Below, in pieces: positions 12,501 through 27,500 of a stretch of DNA of 64,000 bases. The DNA is taken from NCBI RefSeq assembly GCF_037975245.1, contig NC_092582.1, positions 21,974,577 to 22,038,576 of the forward strand, given 5' to 3'. A program made the translations under genes and the position numbers. The DNA comes from Apostichopus japonicus (Eukaryota > Echinodermata > Holothuroidea > Aspidochirotida > Stichopodidae). The notes under the pieces were generated by a model. It saw only the letters and a program-made list of their open reading frames with translations, was not told where the DNA came from and searched no databases. Each line of letters begins with the position of its first letter. The first letter of the stretch is position 1.

Positions 12501-15500
12501 CTGTACTATGCCTGTAATTACCTAGTAAGCTAGCACCCACCTGCACCTCCAGTGGGCCATGTGCTATCAGTAACATATCTGTGGTCCTACATCAATCTGT
12601 ACAATGCCTGTAATTACCTAGTAAGCTAGCACCCACCTCAAGTGGGTCCTGTGCTACCGGAATCATATTCATGGTCGCAAATCAATCTATACTATTTAAT
12701 ATACCCGTAAGGTCAGGACCTAGCTCGTTGGCACCCGCTTGCACCTCCAGTGGGTCCAAGCATTGCTACTTGTATATCCTTACCTCTGGTGTATTCATTT
12801 GATGGTTGATAATTTGGTCTGCGTCTGAATCTGACATGGATAAATTATTCTTTAAGAATTCTCTGAATTCGGTCTCATTCTTCAGGATGGATCCCAGATT
12901 AAAAGCTGTAGAGAGAACGAGGAAAATTAGGGCAATATATATACATATATTTCCAATATTACAATGTACGTTAAAAATAATCTTCCAAATATTGCTGACA
13001 TTGAAAAAGAGAAAGCTTACATTTACAAGGATCATGTCTGCCTTTACTGGCTTGTGTCGATTCCTGCTTAAATTAATTTTGAAAATCGTTTTTACTCTAA
13101 ATCTGTCATAAGAATTCTGAGGGAGAAAGCAATATAACCTACAAGAGTCTCAAATAATGAGATTAACGGTGGCTATCCTATACTGTTGTAGGAAATGAAC
13201 TCTCTCTACAGAAGTTTCTTAATTATGTTGCGATCAGCATTTTGAAACATTTCCCCAGTGTCCCATTTACAATAAACTGAACTCTGATCAGCAGAAGATG
13301 TGTAATAAATTAATAATTGGGAAGATTTATGGCCAGAAATTAATGTTGAAGTGTTTATATAACTCAACAATAAAACCACTATCACAGTCTGCTTTCAATA
13401 ATACATCTAGTCACAAGCAATGGAGACTGTTACTATTTATAGGAAAAAAATAGTGAGAATTTAATGGCCTGTGAAAAGGTGTTCACATCGCATTATTACT
13501 TTATTGAGGACAGAAAAGTGATGGATTTTCCATGGTCAAGTGTTTCATTGTAAAAAACTGAATCAGCATTTTGAAATATTTCCACTGTCCCATTTATAAT
13601 AAACTGAATTCTGGTCAGAAGAAGATCATGTGTAATAAATTTATAATCCTGGGAAGATTTATGGCCAGAAATTAAATGTTGAAATGTTTATATAACTCAA
13701 CAATAAAACCACTATCACAGTCTGCTTTCAATAATACATCAAGTCACAAGCAATGGAGACTGTTACTATTTATAGGAAGAAAATAGTGAGAATTTAATGA
13801 CCTGTGAAAATGGTGTTCACATCGCATTATTACTTTATTGAGGACAAAAAGTGATGGATTTTGCACGGTCAAGTGTCCCATTGTAAACATGACGATAAAT
13901 GTGTAATAAGTAGCAGGCCTGATGCTTTGATCCTAGCAACAGCTTCATATAAAGGACTTTTGCAGAGGTTAAGCTGCAGTTTGTTTTTAAACAGATTTTG
14001 ATTTTGATCGCTATGATGAAGATAACGGGGTGGGGTTTAATATGTTATTCAAAGTTATATACTGTAACAATGAATTAAGTAGTCTGAGCAGAGATGTTTC
14101 AAAGCTCCAATGAGCATACCACAAATTTAACAGTTTAAATATTGTAATTAACTTAAGATGACCACATTTTTGCCAGGAAATCCAGGGACACGAGTTACCC
14201 TACACTACCCTAAGTTTCTCTGAAAAATAGTCAAAGCTTAAGTTAAAGCTCTTTCTACGGACGTAATTACTCTGCGCCTTTCTACAAATTCAAGGACGTT
14301 CCTAGGACACTTTTAGACCGGGGACGGGGCATGAAATCCAGGGAACTTATGTCCCCCGGAAATTGATGATATCTGGTCACCTTATTTGATAGATGATGTT
14401 GAAATTGATCACAATTGATCAGCAGTCCAATCTTTCTGCGATGTTAGACTATGACATGTAGCACCGGTAATCATTCACAACAAGGCATCCATAATGTCTG
14501 CATAACCTGTTCGTAGTGGTTATATTACATCCTGCTTGTACATAAAATAATTTATCGTTTTGATTAAAATCTGAAATATCAACTCAAATGACCCAAGATG
14601 CAGTGCTTAAATTTGCAATAACAGCTATAAACTCAGCATCCTCCATAGAAAGTCCAACTGACCATAGATCAACAAGGATAATAATTATTATGACAACCAA
14701 AAAGTGGTATTGGTAACTATGACAACACAGGTCTATATATTATAGCTGATGTGGTTTTTCAGCAGGTGCAGGGATTCAATCCACACCTTAAAAAACAGTA
14801 TATATATTATTATTACCAAATATTATAGAGTTGGTTAAGTCCACTGTACACATACAGTACATTACTATGATAATTACCAAACAGAGTTGGAAAAGTCCAC
14901 TGTATCTGGAGATACATAATTACTATATTATAATTACCAAACAGAGTTGGAAAAGTCCACTGTATCTGGAGATACATAATAACTATATTATAATTACCAA
15001 ACAGAGTTGGGAGAGTCCACTGTACAAATTTATACAGAAAGTTTACTATCTTGTATTTACCATACATTGTTGGGAGAGTCCACTATATACCGAGGTACAG
15101 AATTACTAGATTATAATTACCAAACAGAGTTGGTTGAGTCCAATGTACACGTAAGTACAGAATTACTATATTATAATTATATACCATTTACATATATACT
15201 CTACAATATTCCTCAAAATCAATTCAAAAGGTGCTTTTAACAACTTTGTCAGTTAAGGCAAAGCATCTCTCCAACCAATTGACCTTTCCACTCACCAAAT
15301 CTGCTTTAACAGATGCTGACCATGATGGTAACTGGCAACACAAAGATACCCCCCATCCTACAGTATGTTGTGTTTAACTTGTTGATTATTACTTACAAAT
15401 TACACTACATTAAATATTCCATCTGATTCTGGCAAAAATTTATCCCGCCCCCATGCAGATAATAGGTTAGATTAAGCCATATGAAAGCTAACAAGAACCC

Positions 15501-18500
15501 TGACTCAAAAAAACCTCAATGTTTTTTATGTAAATATAAGGGATAAAATAGTATTTAGGAATATAATGAGTAATATTCTCTAGGCAAAATCCACCGCAGC
15601 CAGAATAAATTGCAGTGAGCGTCTCTCTAACCTTCGAGAATCAAACACACTCTTACTCAAAGATAGCCCACCAAGCACAGCCAATCGATGAACCATCCAA
15701 TGACCTACTCAGGATTTGTTTGTCTGTTTCCATGCTAATGAAAGCTCCGTAATTGACAACTCAAGGTTTTCATTAAATTTTTTCCGCTTCTACTGAAGAT
15801 ACTGGGATAAACAAATTTAAATCTACCCTCTCCGCTGGTAGAGTTGACCATCCATTTGGAAACTAACTACCTGTACATGTATTTGGAATCATAGGTTGTT
15901 TTTCTCACGTGTTGTTTTGAACTTGAGCTTATGTAATACAAACTAAGTTGAAAGGAATACCATTAATATATATGATATCATGAAACTTCTTTAATTACTA
16001 TCCTAAGAGATACATGATCCATACAGTACCAAAGAAACAGAGTTCCCCTTCTAACTTCATCCCAAGCACCCCCTATTCCCCCTCCCCCCCCCCCAATTCT
16101 AACCTAATATGCCTGCGAATGCACTGTTTTACAGGTACGTCTAAAAATTATTTCATTTCTTCTGAAGGGGTGATGATGATGATGGGAGTCTGCTTCAATG
16201 ACCCCAGGGCAAACCCACTCTTGTTTTAAATGCTAACCCTGCTTCATGCCCCCTTCCTTATCCCCTGCTTCATCCCCTTCCTTATCCCCTGCTTCATCTC
16301 CCCTTCCTTATCCCATGCTTCATCCTCCCTTCCTCATCCCCTGCTTCATTCCCCCTTCATTATCCCCTGCTTCATGCCCCCTTACTTATCCCCTGCTTCA
16401 TGCCCCCTTCCTTATCCCCTGCTTCATCCTCCCTTCCTCATCCCTTGCTTCATTCCCCCTTCATTATCCCCTGCTTCATGCCGTCTTCCTTATCCCCTGC
16501 TTCATGCCCCCTTTCTTATCCCCTGCTTAATGTCCCCTTTCTTATCCCCTGCTTCATTCCCCCTTCCTTATATCCCCTGCTTAATGTCCCCTTTCTTATC
16601 CCCTGCTTCATTCCCCCTTCCTTATCCCCTGCTTAATGTCCCTTTCTTATCCCCTGCTTCATGCCTTCTTCCTCATCTCCTGCTGCATCTCTCCTTCCTA
16701 ATCCCCTGCCTAATTCCTGGCTTGTTCAGCCTATGCTTTAAGACGTGTTGTGTACGAGAGGTAAGTGGCATGGATAGCAAAACTAAAGAAATCAGATTAT
16801 CTAAGGTGTAGTCCAACCAAGGTTATATCCCGATCCTCTCTGATACAGATTTATCCTAAATTTAGCATTTTTTAGCCTGCATGCCTGAGATGTGAGCATA
16901 TGAAGAACATTCCATCTAAACATGGTTTCAAAGGATCAATACTCTGTAACCTTCCATCAATGACAACAAAAACTTGGCTCAAAAATCTCATCTTTTCTTC
17001 AAGAAAACAAACTTTGGGGGGGGGGGGGCCAAAACATTTGCAAACATTCTACAATGTCTAAAACGTCTAGAATGCCTTTATAATGATGGTCTAGATCATT
17101 TCTAAAGCTTCTTATCCGACAAAGCTAATTTGAAGCTAATGCAAATTAATGTATTGGTACTCACACCCGGCGTTTGCAAATTTATTTTCAATGGAGCCGT
17201 CGTAAAAGATGAGGTCGTTGAAAGTATCTGGAAGCATCTTGATGGACTTCAGGTCAAACTCCTCGTTGAACATTTTATTTCGGTTGATAACATCTTCCAA
17301 TTGGTTCAGGAAGGAAGTGACTCTGAAAAACAAAGGCAATTTTCAATGATGAACTTATTCTCAAAAACATCGAGAAGGTTACCAAATGAACTTGCTACAA
17401 GGGCCATCTGGAGTGGAAAAAAATTGATTGCTCAAAGGAAAAGTGTCAGAGAGAACCACGATCTCGTCATAACGAGATTGCACCCATTTTGCAGGCCTAA
17501 AGGCCTGCCTAAATGATTTTAAGTGCAAGACTATGGGCCTCCCATTTATTAATCGTGGGCCGGACTGAACCTGTCATGGACCGGATTTGACCAGCAAGTC
17601 AATGACTGAGAACCCCTGTTGTGGACCGTGAGCACTTCCAATGAGCACTTCTCTAATTGGCATCTCTACATTTCACTGTAATTAACTCTAGTCTATACAA
17701 TGATACACTATACCAACGAGCATTTAACATTGTGGATTGTTGATTGTACATGACATATCTGGGTTGAAGTGTCTATAATGCCAATTCCTTCATAAATGCA
17801 AATCACAAGTACTTCACAATTGACTTGTAGCTTCTACATACATGAATACATACATGTAGAAACCCTACTGACATAGTAAACCTTACAGTATGGTAGTATG
17901 GTATTAGAAAGCAGGTCAGTCTAAATATGCCCAGTTGCATGTGTTTATAAAGATACAGGAAGCAATTTCAGGGTATACTTTATCCGGCATCACATTTCAA
18001 AATGCTATAGATGCAAAATAGGCAAATTACTATACAAATTGCAAATATGTAGAGTAGTAGTTTTAGTTTCATAGGAACAATTGCATATTTACAATCTTGA
18101 GAAAGTTCACAACCTTCAAAACTGATATATATGCAAATTTTATCACCTAATTATTCCCTGAAATTCATGCACAGGCAGTTACAGACGACCACTACTAAAT
18201 ACCGGCTTCAAGTCTTCAGTGCTAGTATTGTTGCGACCTGTCCCTGGCCTTGTGGCTATAGCCTTTATGAACATATAATGTACTGTACTCATATGCTAAA
18301 ACAAATATGAACCTAGTGACCCATACAGAAAGTCAAGGAACTGCTCAAAAAGAATGTCATACTGTACATACAAGAATGCATTGTGTGGTTTTAACTTGCT
18401 ATATCAGTAAATAACTATAGGCTGGATCAAAATAACATTGCACTGTATATATAAACAGTTAAACACGCTAGATACATATATCTATTTTTAGCTCTGCACC

Positions 18501-21500
18501 AGTTGTATTGAGCACTATACTGCTATTACTGACCATATACAGTATATACATATTTTTATATATATATATATATATATATCCAGATATGCAATATAAAATA
18601 AAACGTTAACATGCTCTTCGTTCCAGGTTCCAGTAGGTAGTGCAGTGAAACCATATTCACCTGACGTTCTTAGACTAACATGTAGCCTATATATGACAGA
18701 TTTCTACCACTAAAAACATTCCTCTTTTTAATCCTATTTATCATTGCATGACATGACAAGTCTAAATCAGAAATGTAAAGCATATAACTAAGTGTGCACT
18801 ATTTAAACAGTGAATGATAAGTGATGTTCTTGTGTACAGACCTGTTTTACTTGGCTCAATAAATTAACAATGACTGTTGGTTTTAGCCAACAATGACCAA
18901 GGACAAACACACAATCTGGACCATTGGGGGATCAAACTAGCCAGAGTGTTAGGCCGTGGGCCGAAGTAGGAAAAGTGATCTAAAAATTTATTTTCGTTGC
19001 AAAGTCACGGGGTCTACATGAAACCCATTATATTTTATTAGCAATATGTATTATTTTCCAAAATCAGTTGTTCCCAAGTGTCAATGTTGCACATTAATGT
19101 TTTTTAGGCCAAAATGGCAGCAATTTCCCCATACATATCCTGCACAAAATAGAATAGACCACAAATACTATAAAATTGATCAGAAGGAGAATCTACCTTC
19201 ATGTTGAGGTCCCGCAGGCTATTTTGAACATATGTGGAATGATAATTTGTTTAGTGGGGGGAGGGGGGTCTACTAAAAGGTCACAAAGCACTAAAAACAG
19301 AAATAGAGGGCGCTGTCCATTTCAGTGTATCGGAGCATTGCATACTGCTATGCGAAAAATTATTATTAAAATTACTTCGCGATGCTTTTCATTGTAATTA
19401 CATGGAAAATCTGTCTTATTTTGATCATGTGCCAAACATCATTCTGCCTAGCCCAATTCTATGCACTGCAATTCCCATACCTATGTTTGGTAGCTGGACA
19501 TGGATATATTAAATGGTGCTTAAAATCCTACCCCTCTCCAAAATTTCAGAGATTGAAGCCCCTCTTGAATTGAAAATATTGAGGCAAAGTTAAGGGATTG
19601 GGAAGGTGTGGGGAAGGGTGAGGTGGTGTAAGGAGGGGATATGTATAAATCTAGTTTATAAATGAGGAAAGCATATGGGAGTGAAGCTCCAATGTAAACC
19701 ATAAAGTGTTATGTAAAGAAGGCGAGAAAGGTGTGTTAGTTTCAGTTCTGTAATATATTATTATTGCAAAAGATATTTTTTCATAATTTTTTTTGAAGCA
19801 TTTCTTTTTTTACAGTTACTTTATAAAGGGCCAAAACATTATGAATAAGAAGTGTAACTAAAAACAAGCATTTAGCATATTTGGTCAACGGCATATATGA
19901 ACAGTGACAGTATTCTAGATATTGTTACACTTTTTGAACAAGACATTCAACATGCACTGAGTGAGGACATTATGTGGTACAATGATAATTACATTTATAT
20001 AACCATTCAGAGAGTCAACTGAGTTGGAGATTCCTTGGAAAACAAGATTTCAAAGCTCACACCACTTTTGACCAAAAGAGATGTAGTTGGTGTGCCTACA
20101 TGCAAGTTTGAAAATGTACTTAAAATATTATGTGTACAATCCAAGACATCACAGGCACACACCATCACCAGTGCATAAATTCCTTTTTACAAATATTGTT
20201 AAACTGAAGTAACAATTGAAAACATTTACTATATCTAATAGCTACAGTATGTATACATTTTCATAGAACAGGACCTGTAACTGTAGCCGTCAAAAATTAG
20301 GACCGAGTCTTCCACGGAAGGTTGCTCTTTACTTATTCATCTGGTTTTCTTTGTTTACCTTCGTGAAAACTACAAATAAAAATAATAATTATACAAACAA
20401 CTACAAAATGCACATTCTATCGAAAACATATACAATAACAAGTGAATATATCATCTATGGTAGTAAGGCTAGTCCATTCAGTGATATAGTCCCATCATAA
20501 CTGTCGCTAAGTTCTTACGAAAAGAATATTTACTATCTTTGTAATTGATGGATATACATATTACAATTGGACAGGAAGAAGCCTTTAGGTCCGGGGTAAA
20601 TTTGCATCTAAACCATAACATAAAATAACGTACCTCTTTGGACTCTTTACAAATTTCGGCTCAGTTAAGCACTCTGATAGGTGTGGCAAAGATAAATTGT
20701 GTCTTAACAACATGCATGGTCGGCCTATCTGTACAAGGCTGTGCACGCTCTCTCAAAAAATGCCGAGTGAGAGACATCTCGGCCTCGTACACAAAACAAT
20801 TTAAAGTAACCATTGTGCGGTACTGTAATGAGGAGAATTCCACATCTGGGAATATTTGCCATGCAGGACAGCACAGGATTGCTGCCGAGCTCACAAATTA
20901 TGAATACGAACAGGTTTAAATATCAATGAATAGATTTTACGTATAGAAATTGTGAATCAACTGTTACAGGACCTATGAAGTACATTGTACATTTTCATGA
21001 AAATTTGCAGGAATTTAGACATGGCAACTTTCCATCATGTCGTCACTCATGCAGAATTGCTAATTTGAAGGTCTTGAATAATATAACTACTGGAGACAGA
21101 ATGTGGCCACTGTGTAGTGTGTGGACTGATCTCAGCAGCTTTGGGGCAGGTCCTTGATCCATTGATTCTGTTGACAGAGCAGATGAAGATTTATTTAATA
21201 TGTATTTGTGATACACAAATGGGCTTCTTTACTTCACCTCAAGTAATTTAAAGTTGCTTTCAATCACTTCAATGTTGCATAGCTGATAGATAGTTTTAAA
21301 AGAGATATGCAACATTGCAATAAATGTCCACATTAATAAAAACAGTGACTGATAAAGCTCAAATAAAATATGCTTATTAACTTATGCTGCATACCATGAG
21401 TTTTGCAAAATTGATTATTCTACATTAATTTTTTACTTTACAATTGAATTATTTCCTCCCTCCTCCTCCCCCTCCCTTATTTACCTTTAAACAGTACATG

Positions 21501-24500
21501 GACCTGAATTTCCATTGAAATACATTTAATAAGCAAGACAGTATGCACGTCTGTTTACTTACCGAACCATGTTGTCGTTTTTTTTCAATGATATGTTCAC
21601 ACACGGAACGGGACTACAAGCAGTTATGTTTTGCATCATTACAGTATCATAAGTATTTGTATAGGCCTATATTCCAACACGTACATATTTGCACTCTATT
21701 TGAAGGCAACAGACGGAAATCTTACCTGATTGATCATTGTGTGTGAAGTCTCCAAAATCTGTGCAGTATCAGTTTTAGCTGGTAAATCCTCTGCAAGACA
21801 GAAAATAAAGAAAGAGATTTCAACAACAGTTTTGTTGAATTGAGCCTAGGATGACGATCATATATTTACTTTGTGATTACAATTTACTTCAAGGCCTGTA
21901 TTTAAGAGACGGGTTGTAACTGTTCAGTTGGTTTAACTCGCATTAGTTCAAAAAATATATAAACAAGGCATCTTCAACAAGAAATACAGCATAGCAAGTT
22001 TTACCTGAACCAGCAACCCTCTTCGTTCCTGAGACAAATTGTACACAGAACGTACATCCAGCCAACCTTTTGTTTCAGCATAGCCTGGTCTATTGAATAA
22101 CACTGGTTTAGTCAACGTTACAACTTAGCTAGAGCTGTGTACATTTTTTACCGCCTAGGCTAGTTGAGAAGGACTGTGGTTACTGTAACTGTACGAACTC
22201 GAATGACACAGTTTCCAGTCGATTAGAGCATTCATTTTCAATGTAATATTTCAAGAATACTTAAATAATAACTCACCAACTGATTGTGTAAGTTTAGATA
22301 TAGCCCTGGAGATTTTGGAAACGTCGGTAAACTTCATATAACATTGCCGATGATACCCGCACGTTGTTGTGTCCAACGTCAAGTTGAGTTCTGCATTGTC
22401 AGACAAAATAGTATTGGCAATATCCCCTAATTCTCCACCTAAAGCCTTCCATTCCTTGGCACATCTGATTACTTAAGCTTTGGAGACATTGGTAAATGCA
22501 GTCATTTTCTCTGAGGCTGTCTTTGAAACATGGATAATGCATTATAATTTCATTTTCGTTCGGCAGGCCGCCTTATCACTAGTTGTCGCCATGTTCAAAT
22601 GTTGCCAGATGTTAAAAAGTATTGCGCAAGCCTGTAGACGCGATTGTGATTGGTTACTCGTGACATCATACGCTGTATTTTCGCCTTATAAACTCTCTCC
22701 AAATTTGATTAAAATGGTAACGGTTGTTAATAACAACTCAAAAATGTGCACGTTAGACAACTGGGAACAACCGATAATGGTGATTTCATATTATTTTCAT
22801 AATTATAATGGCATTTGTTGGTAGTCCTCTCTGTGTTGCAACGAACTTAAACGATTTTGGACTTCGGCCCACGGTCTATGTGTACATAATAGTCATTCCA
22901 AGAAGAACATGAATACCTCCGGTGCACTAGAGTAATCAACAAGGCACAGCAGGTCAATAAAGAAGTTAATCCTACAGACCACTGAAGAATTTACTTTATA
23001 CTATATTAGTTTTATGTACATAAAATAAGTGGTTAAGTCTACCAAATCAAATTCACAACTATATGTGGCAGACTTTTATCTTGGTTAGGAAAAGTATGTG
23101 ATAAGACCAAGGAGCTCCATATCTGAATGTCCATTATCACTGGTTGATGGAAGCATTTTCCTCTGTGGTTGCAATCATGTGGCCCTAAGTTTATATGCTA
23201 TGGCCTTATGATTGATCTCCTTTTGTTCCCAACATGATCAGTTAGGTCATGTAAGGTGTACCCATGCATGCAAGGCATACCAAGTATAGTGGTACAACAT
23301 AGAGTTTGTGCTAGTACTCACAGTATGTGCCATAATATTTTCTCTACTGTACAGGAGCAGAATCTTTGACACATAGCTTTGGCAGTTACAACAGTTACAA
23401 TAAGTAGCTGTGTAAATTAATCTACTTATTGTAAAATTAGGACTAAGCCTGAGTTGGGTAACAAAAAATCGGAACCGGGTACCCTTTATCATTACCCGGT
23501 CGGGTAATGGGTACCCGAAATTTTGGACCGAATATTGAAAAAAAATCACAGAACTAGCCAAACACAATGTACATATATGGCAAATCACTATGCCACCTTA
23601 CATTACACATCCGAAATATATGTTGTTATGAACAACTGAATTTGAAGTTTTTATGTATAATAAATAATAATGCACATGAAAAAATAAAGAAAAACCTAGC
23701 AAAAATGACTTCCAACTTTCTCTTTTAATAGGATCCAGGGATTGCGCGATACCCGCAAATTGATTTAAAATTCTGCATGTCAAAAGTTGCCACTTGAGAT
23801 GGGATTTCCTCGTTATAAATTTCAGCTCTCAACTTGAATTAAACAGACATTATGGCTTGGACAGGTGAGTGACATGCTGCATACTTACTGTGATTTAGGA
23901 TGCTCTGGAAATCCGTAGGGGTCTCTAACTGCTTTGGGACAAAAGATTTGCATAACTGGTATGATACCAGCAGAGGGTAGTGGCTGGGCCATGAAGAAAG
24001 CTGAAAATAGGAGAGAAAAATAAGTATATATATATTTATATTATGTGCACACTGTACTGTATGTGATCGACAGTCATCGACCCTCACCAGTTGACTTTAT
24101 TAATATTGATGAAATGGCGAGTAAGCGTTATTTAAACAGTATCCTCTCTTAACTCCCTTCGAGTGTTTGACCAAGAATTTCAATCAGTTTTTTTCTCGTT
24201 ATAGATATATTCCATTTTTGGTTTACTTTACTTACAGTACATTACCCCTACCAACATAATGGACTATTGGACAAGTCTTCTTCGAGTACAGTGTTTCTGT
24301 ATGTTGCTGTGTTGGACGAATCTAACCGTAAATAGTAATTACCGACTTTGCGATCCCTGTTATAGTCATTGCGGACTTTTGCAATCCACGGTTTCCCTGA
24401 CAATTTTGAAAGGTCGGTGAGAAAGACTCCATAGTTTTCCCTTACAGGAAACCAACAATTACAACAAATATGACACAAATCGCACCAAACAACATCCTAG

Positions 24501-27500
24501 TCTTAGGTTTTTAAATAAATAGTGTAATAGTATACTATTTGAGTCCATTCATATCCGGAAAAGTCTGCGTAATTCAATTAATTCCAGAAGTTTTTGATAT
24601 GCATGCCCGTACTTAATCATTATTCCATATATGCATTCCCTTGAGCACTGATTGAGAAACAAACATTTAACTTAATCTGCAATTTATGAAAATTCAATCT
24701 GTTATTGCTGCATGGTAATGAGGGATCATGAATAATACAAACTAACTAAGAAAACATTGATGAATAAATGCAACATCTTTGTCTTACTGAGGAACAGATG
24801 GTTTCTGTATAGTACATATGTTTGCATGCATGCAATATCATGCAATGTACCCTAACATGTGTACATGCATGAAACCAATAAATATGTACAGAACACATGT
24901 GTACATATTTATACAGTACACTGCTTCAATCTTAATTTCTGCATGGTAATGAGGGATTATGAATATCACAAAAATATAGAAACATTGAAGAAAAAAATGG
25001 AAAATCTTTGTCTTACTGAGGAACAGATGGTTTCTGGATATGTTTTCATGCAATATCATGAACCCTAACCATACATGAAACCAATAAACATGTACAGAAC
25101 ACTATGTACAGGTTTATACTGCAGAACTACAGTACACTCTTTATTAGTCATTTAATATACAGAATTTGCTTTAAAGAAAATGTATCTTCCTATCAAGGGC
25201 ACAGTGAATGGTTCCCCACCCACAACCTAATTTTTCCACTTGGATAATTTCCTCTTGACACCAGGTTCAAAGGGATAACAAATACAGCTGTGAATATTAT
25301 TTACCAATGCTGATATAGCAAGCAAACCCTGTATCACCACAATGTGGAGACTTATACACAGCAGGGATGAAACCATCACAGAAAATATGAAGATTACTCA
25401 GTGGAATAAAATGTCTTTGTGTATTAATAGATAGTCAGTTTTACTGTAGCAGGGTAATACTTCTGTGGTGTAACTCAAGCCAAGACCACTGCTGCACCTT
25501 AGAGGCATTCCCATGACAGGATAATACTTCTGTGGTGTAAGGACTAAGGTATATTGGATAAATGGATGAAACAAATTATGCATGTTAACAAACATTTACC
25601 AAGTTGTGTTGTTTATTAAAGGGGAAAAAATAATAACGAAAGTGAACAAAAACATATTGGCAACGGATATTCTAATGTGATAACCAGTATGTAACATGGT
25701 CAAAGTTTAAAGCCATTCCTATGGATATTGTAATGTGATTACCAGCATATACAGTAACATGGTCAAAGTTTAAAGCCATCCTACTGCACCATCAGAGCTT
25801 TATAAAATCACTTACTGTAAGTACTAAACCACTTCCTCCTATCCATCCTTAAGACTGTGGTCTCTAGGATTGCCAAGATTCTAAGTCTATACTACAAGCT
25901 ACAGTACATAGTTTATTGAGAATGCATCATTACAGGCACTCTCATATACATGTACAAATGTATGTTATTTTGTTTATCCATATTGCATTCTCTCCATGAT
26001 TTTTTCTTAGAACAGCATGTTGTACGGTCCCTAACACTGGGATCTCTATACTTTGACAGCGAACTTACGAACATTAACTAAATCCTTTCTCGCCTACCCA
26101 TACTAGACAACATTAACTGAATCCTTCCTTGCCTAGCCATACCAGACATTAACTGAATCCTTTCTTGCCTACCAATACCAGACAACATTAACTGAATCCT
26201 TTCTTGCCTACCCATACCAGACGACATTAACTGAATCCTTTCTTGCCTAGACATACTGTTTCCAGACAACATTAACTGAATTCTTTTTGACTACCCATAC
26301 TACACAACATTAACTGAATCCTTTCTTGCCTTCCCATACCAGACAACATTAACTGAATCCTTTCTTGCCTAGCCATACCAGACAACATTAACTGAATCCT
26401 TTTTGACTAGCCATACCAGACAACATTAACTGAATCCTTTCTTGCCTAGACATACTGTACCAGACAACATTAACTGAATCCTTTCTTGCCTAGACATACC
26501 AGACAACATTAACTAAATCCTTTCTCGCCTACCCATACCAGACAACATTAACTGAATCCTTCCTTGCCTAGCCATACCAGACATTAACTGAATCCTTTCT
26601 TGCCTACCAATACCAGACAACATTAACTTAATCCTTTCTTGCCTACCCATACCAGACGACATTAACTGAATCCTTTCTTGCCTAGACATACTGTTTCCAG
26701 ACAACATTAACTGAATTCTTTTTGACTACCCATACTACACAACATTAACTGAATCCTTTCTTGCCTTCCCATACCAGACAACATTAACTGAATCCTTTCT
26801 TGCCTAGCCATACCAGACAACATTAACTGAATCCTTTTTGACTAGCCATACCAGACAACATTAACTGAATCCTTTCTTGCCTAGACATACCAGACAACAT
26901 TAACTGAATCCTTTCTTGCCTAGCCATACCAGACAACATAAACTGAATCCTTTTTGACTAGCTACACTACACAACATTTACTGAATATTTTCTTGCCATA
27001 CCAGACAAAACATGTTTTTTTTTGCTGCAGACTTTCCTCTCATTTGAGCTTGGATCATGATCAATTAATGGATGAAATAAGTCTTAAATTAGTGTGATCA
27101 CTTCCCTTTACTAACCCCACTTTCCTGTTTCCGAGAGTTATCTCATCTCTATTTGCAGCTGGTTAATGTTAGGATCAACTGTACTAACAGATGAGACATT
27201 TGTAATGTGAGCACTGCACAATGTGCAACAAGTGTCCCCAGCATACTCACATACTGTACATCAAACTGTGTTGATTACTATGTGAAACAGATTGTTGTGA
27301 ATAGATAAGTAAGGGAGGGACATAAATTGTAACTTTATCGGGTACCAGCCAGTAAGCTGAAGTTATAAAACTACCCTCAATTCTTAGAACTAAATTGGGG
27401 ATGCCTACTTTACCTGTGTGCCAATAATACATGAGGACTTGTGTTAACCTGTAACTTAGTAAGCTTTCAGGTAGTTTACAAAGTTTGTATCATATACTTG

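Noticed and set aside
16230-16811. 193-codon frame on the plus strand
   Set aside because: Translation of a 26-bp minisatellite in three frames; no family similarity.
20638-20919. overlapping 93- and 77-codon frames inside the 3.9-kb element
   Set aside because: I could not connect either to the upstream relic exons by phase or find a family match.
23839-24087. 82-codon minus frame over ABCA2 exon 3
   Set aside because: Wrong frame; the frame set by exon 2 phase encodes the conserved PSAGIIPVMQ motif.
24248-24478. 76-codon minus frame with plausible composition
   Set aside because: No splice sites in phase with the ABCA2 exons and no recognisable similarity; intronic chance frame.
26070-27000. 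CRISPR-like regularly spaced repeats
   Set aside because: Whole 39-bp units repeat with drift and no unique spacers, in an animal intron; a minisatellite.
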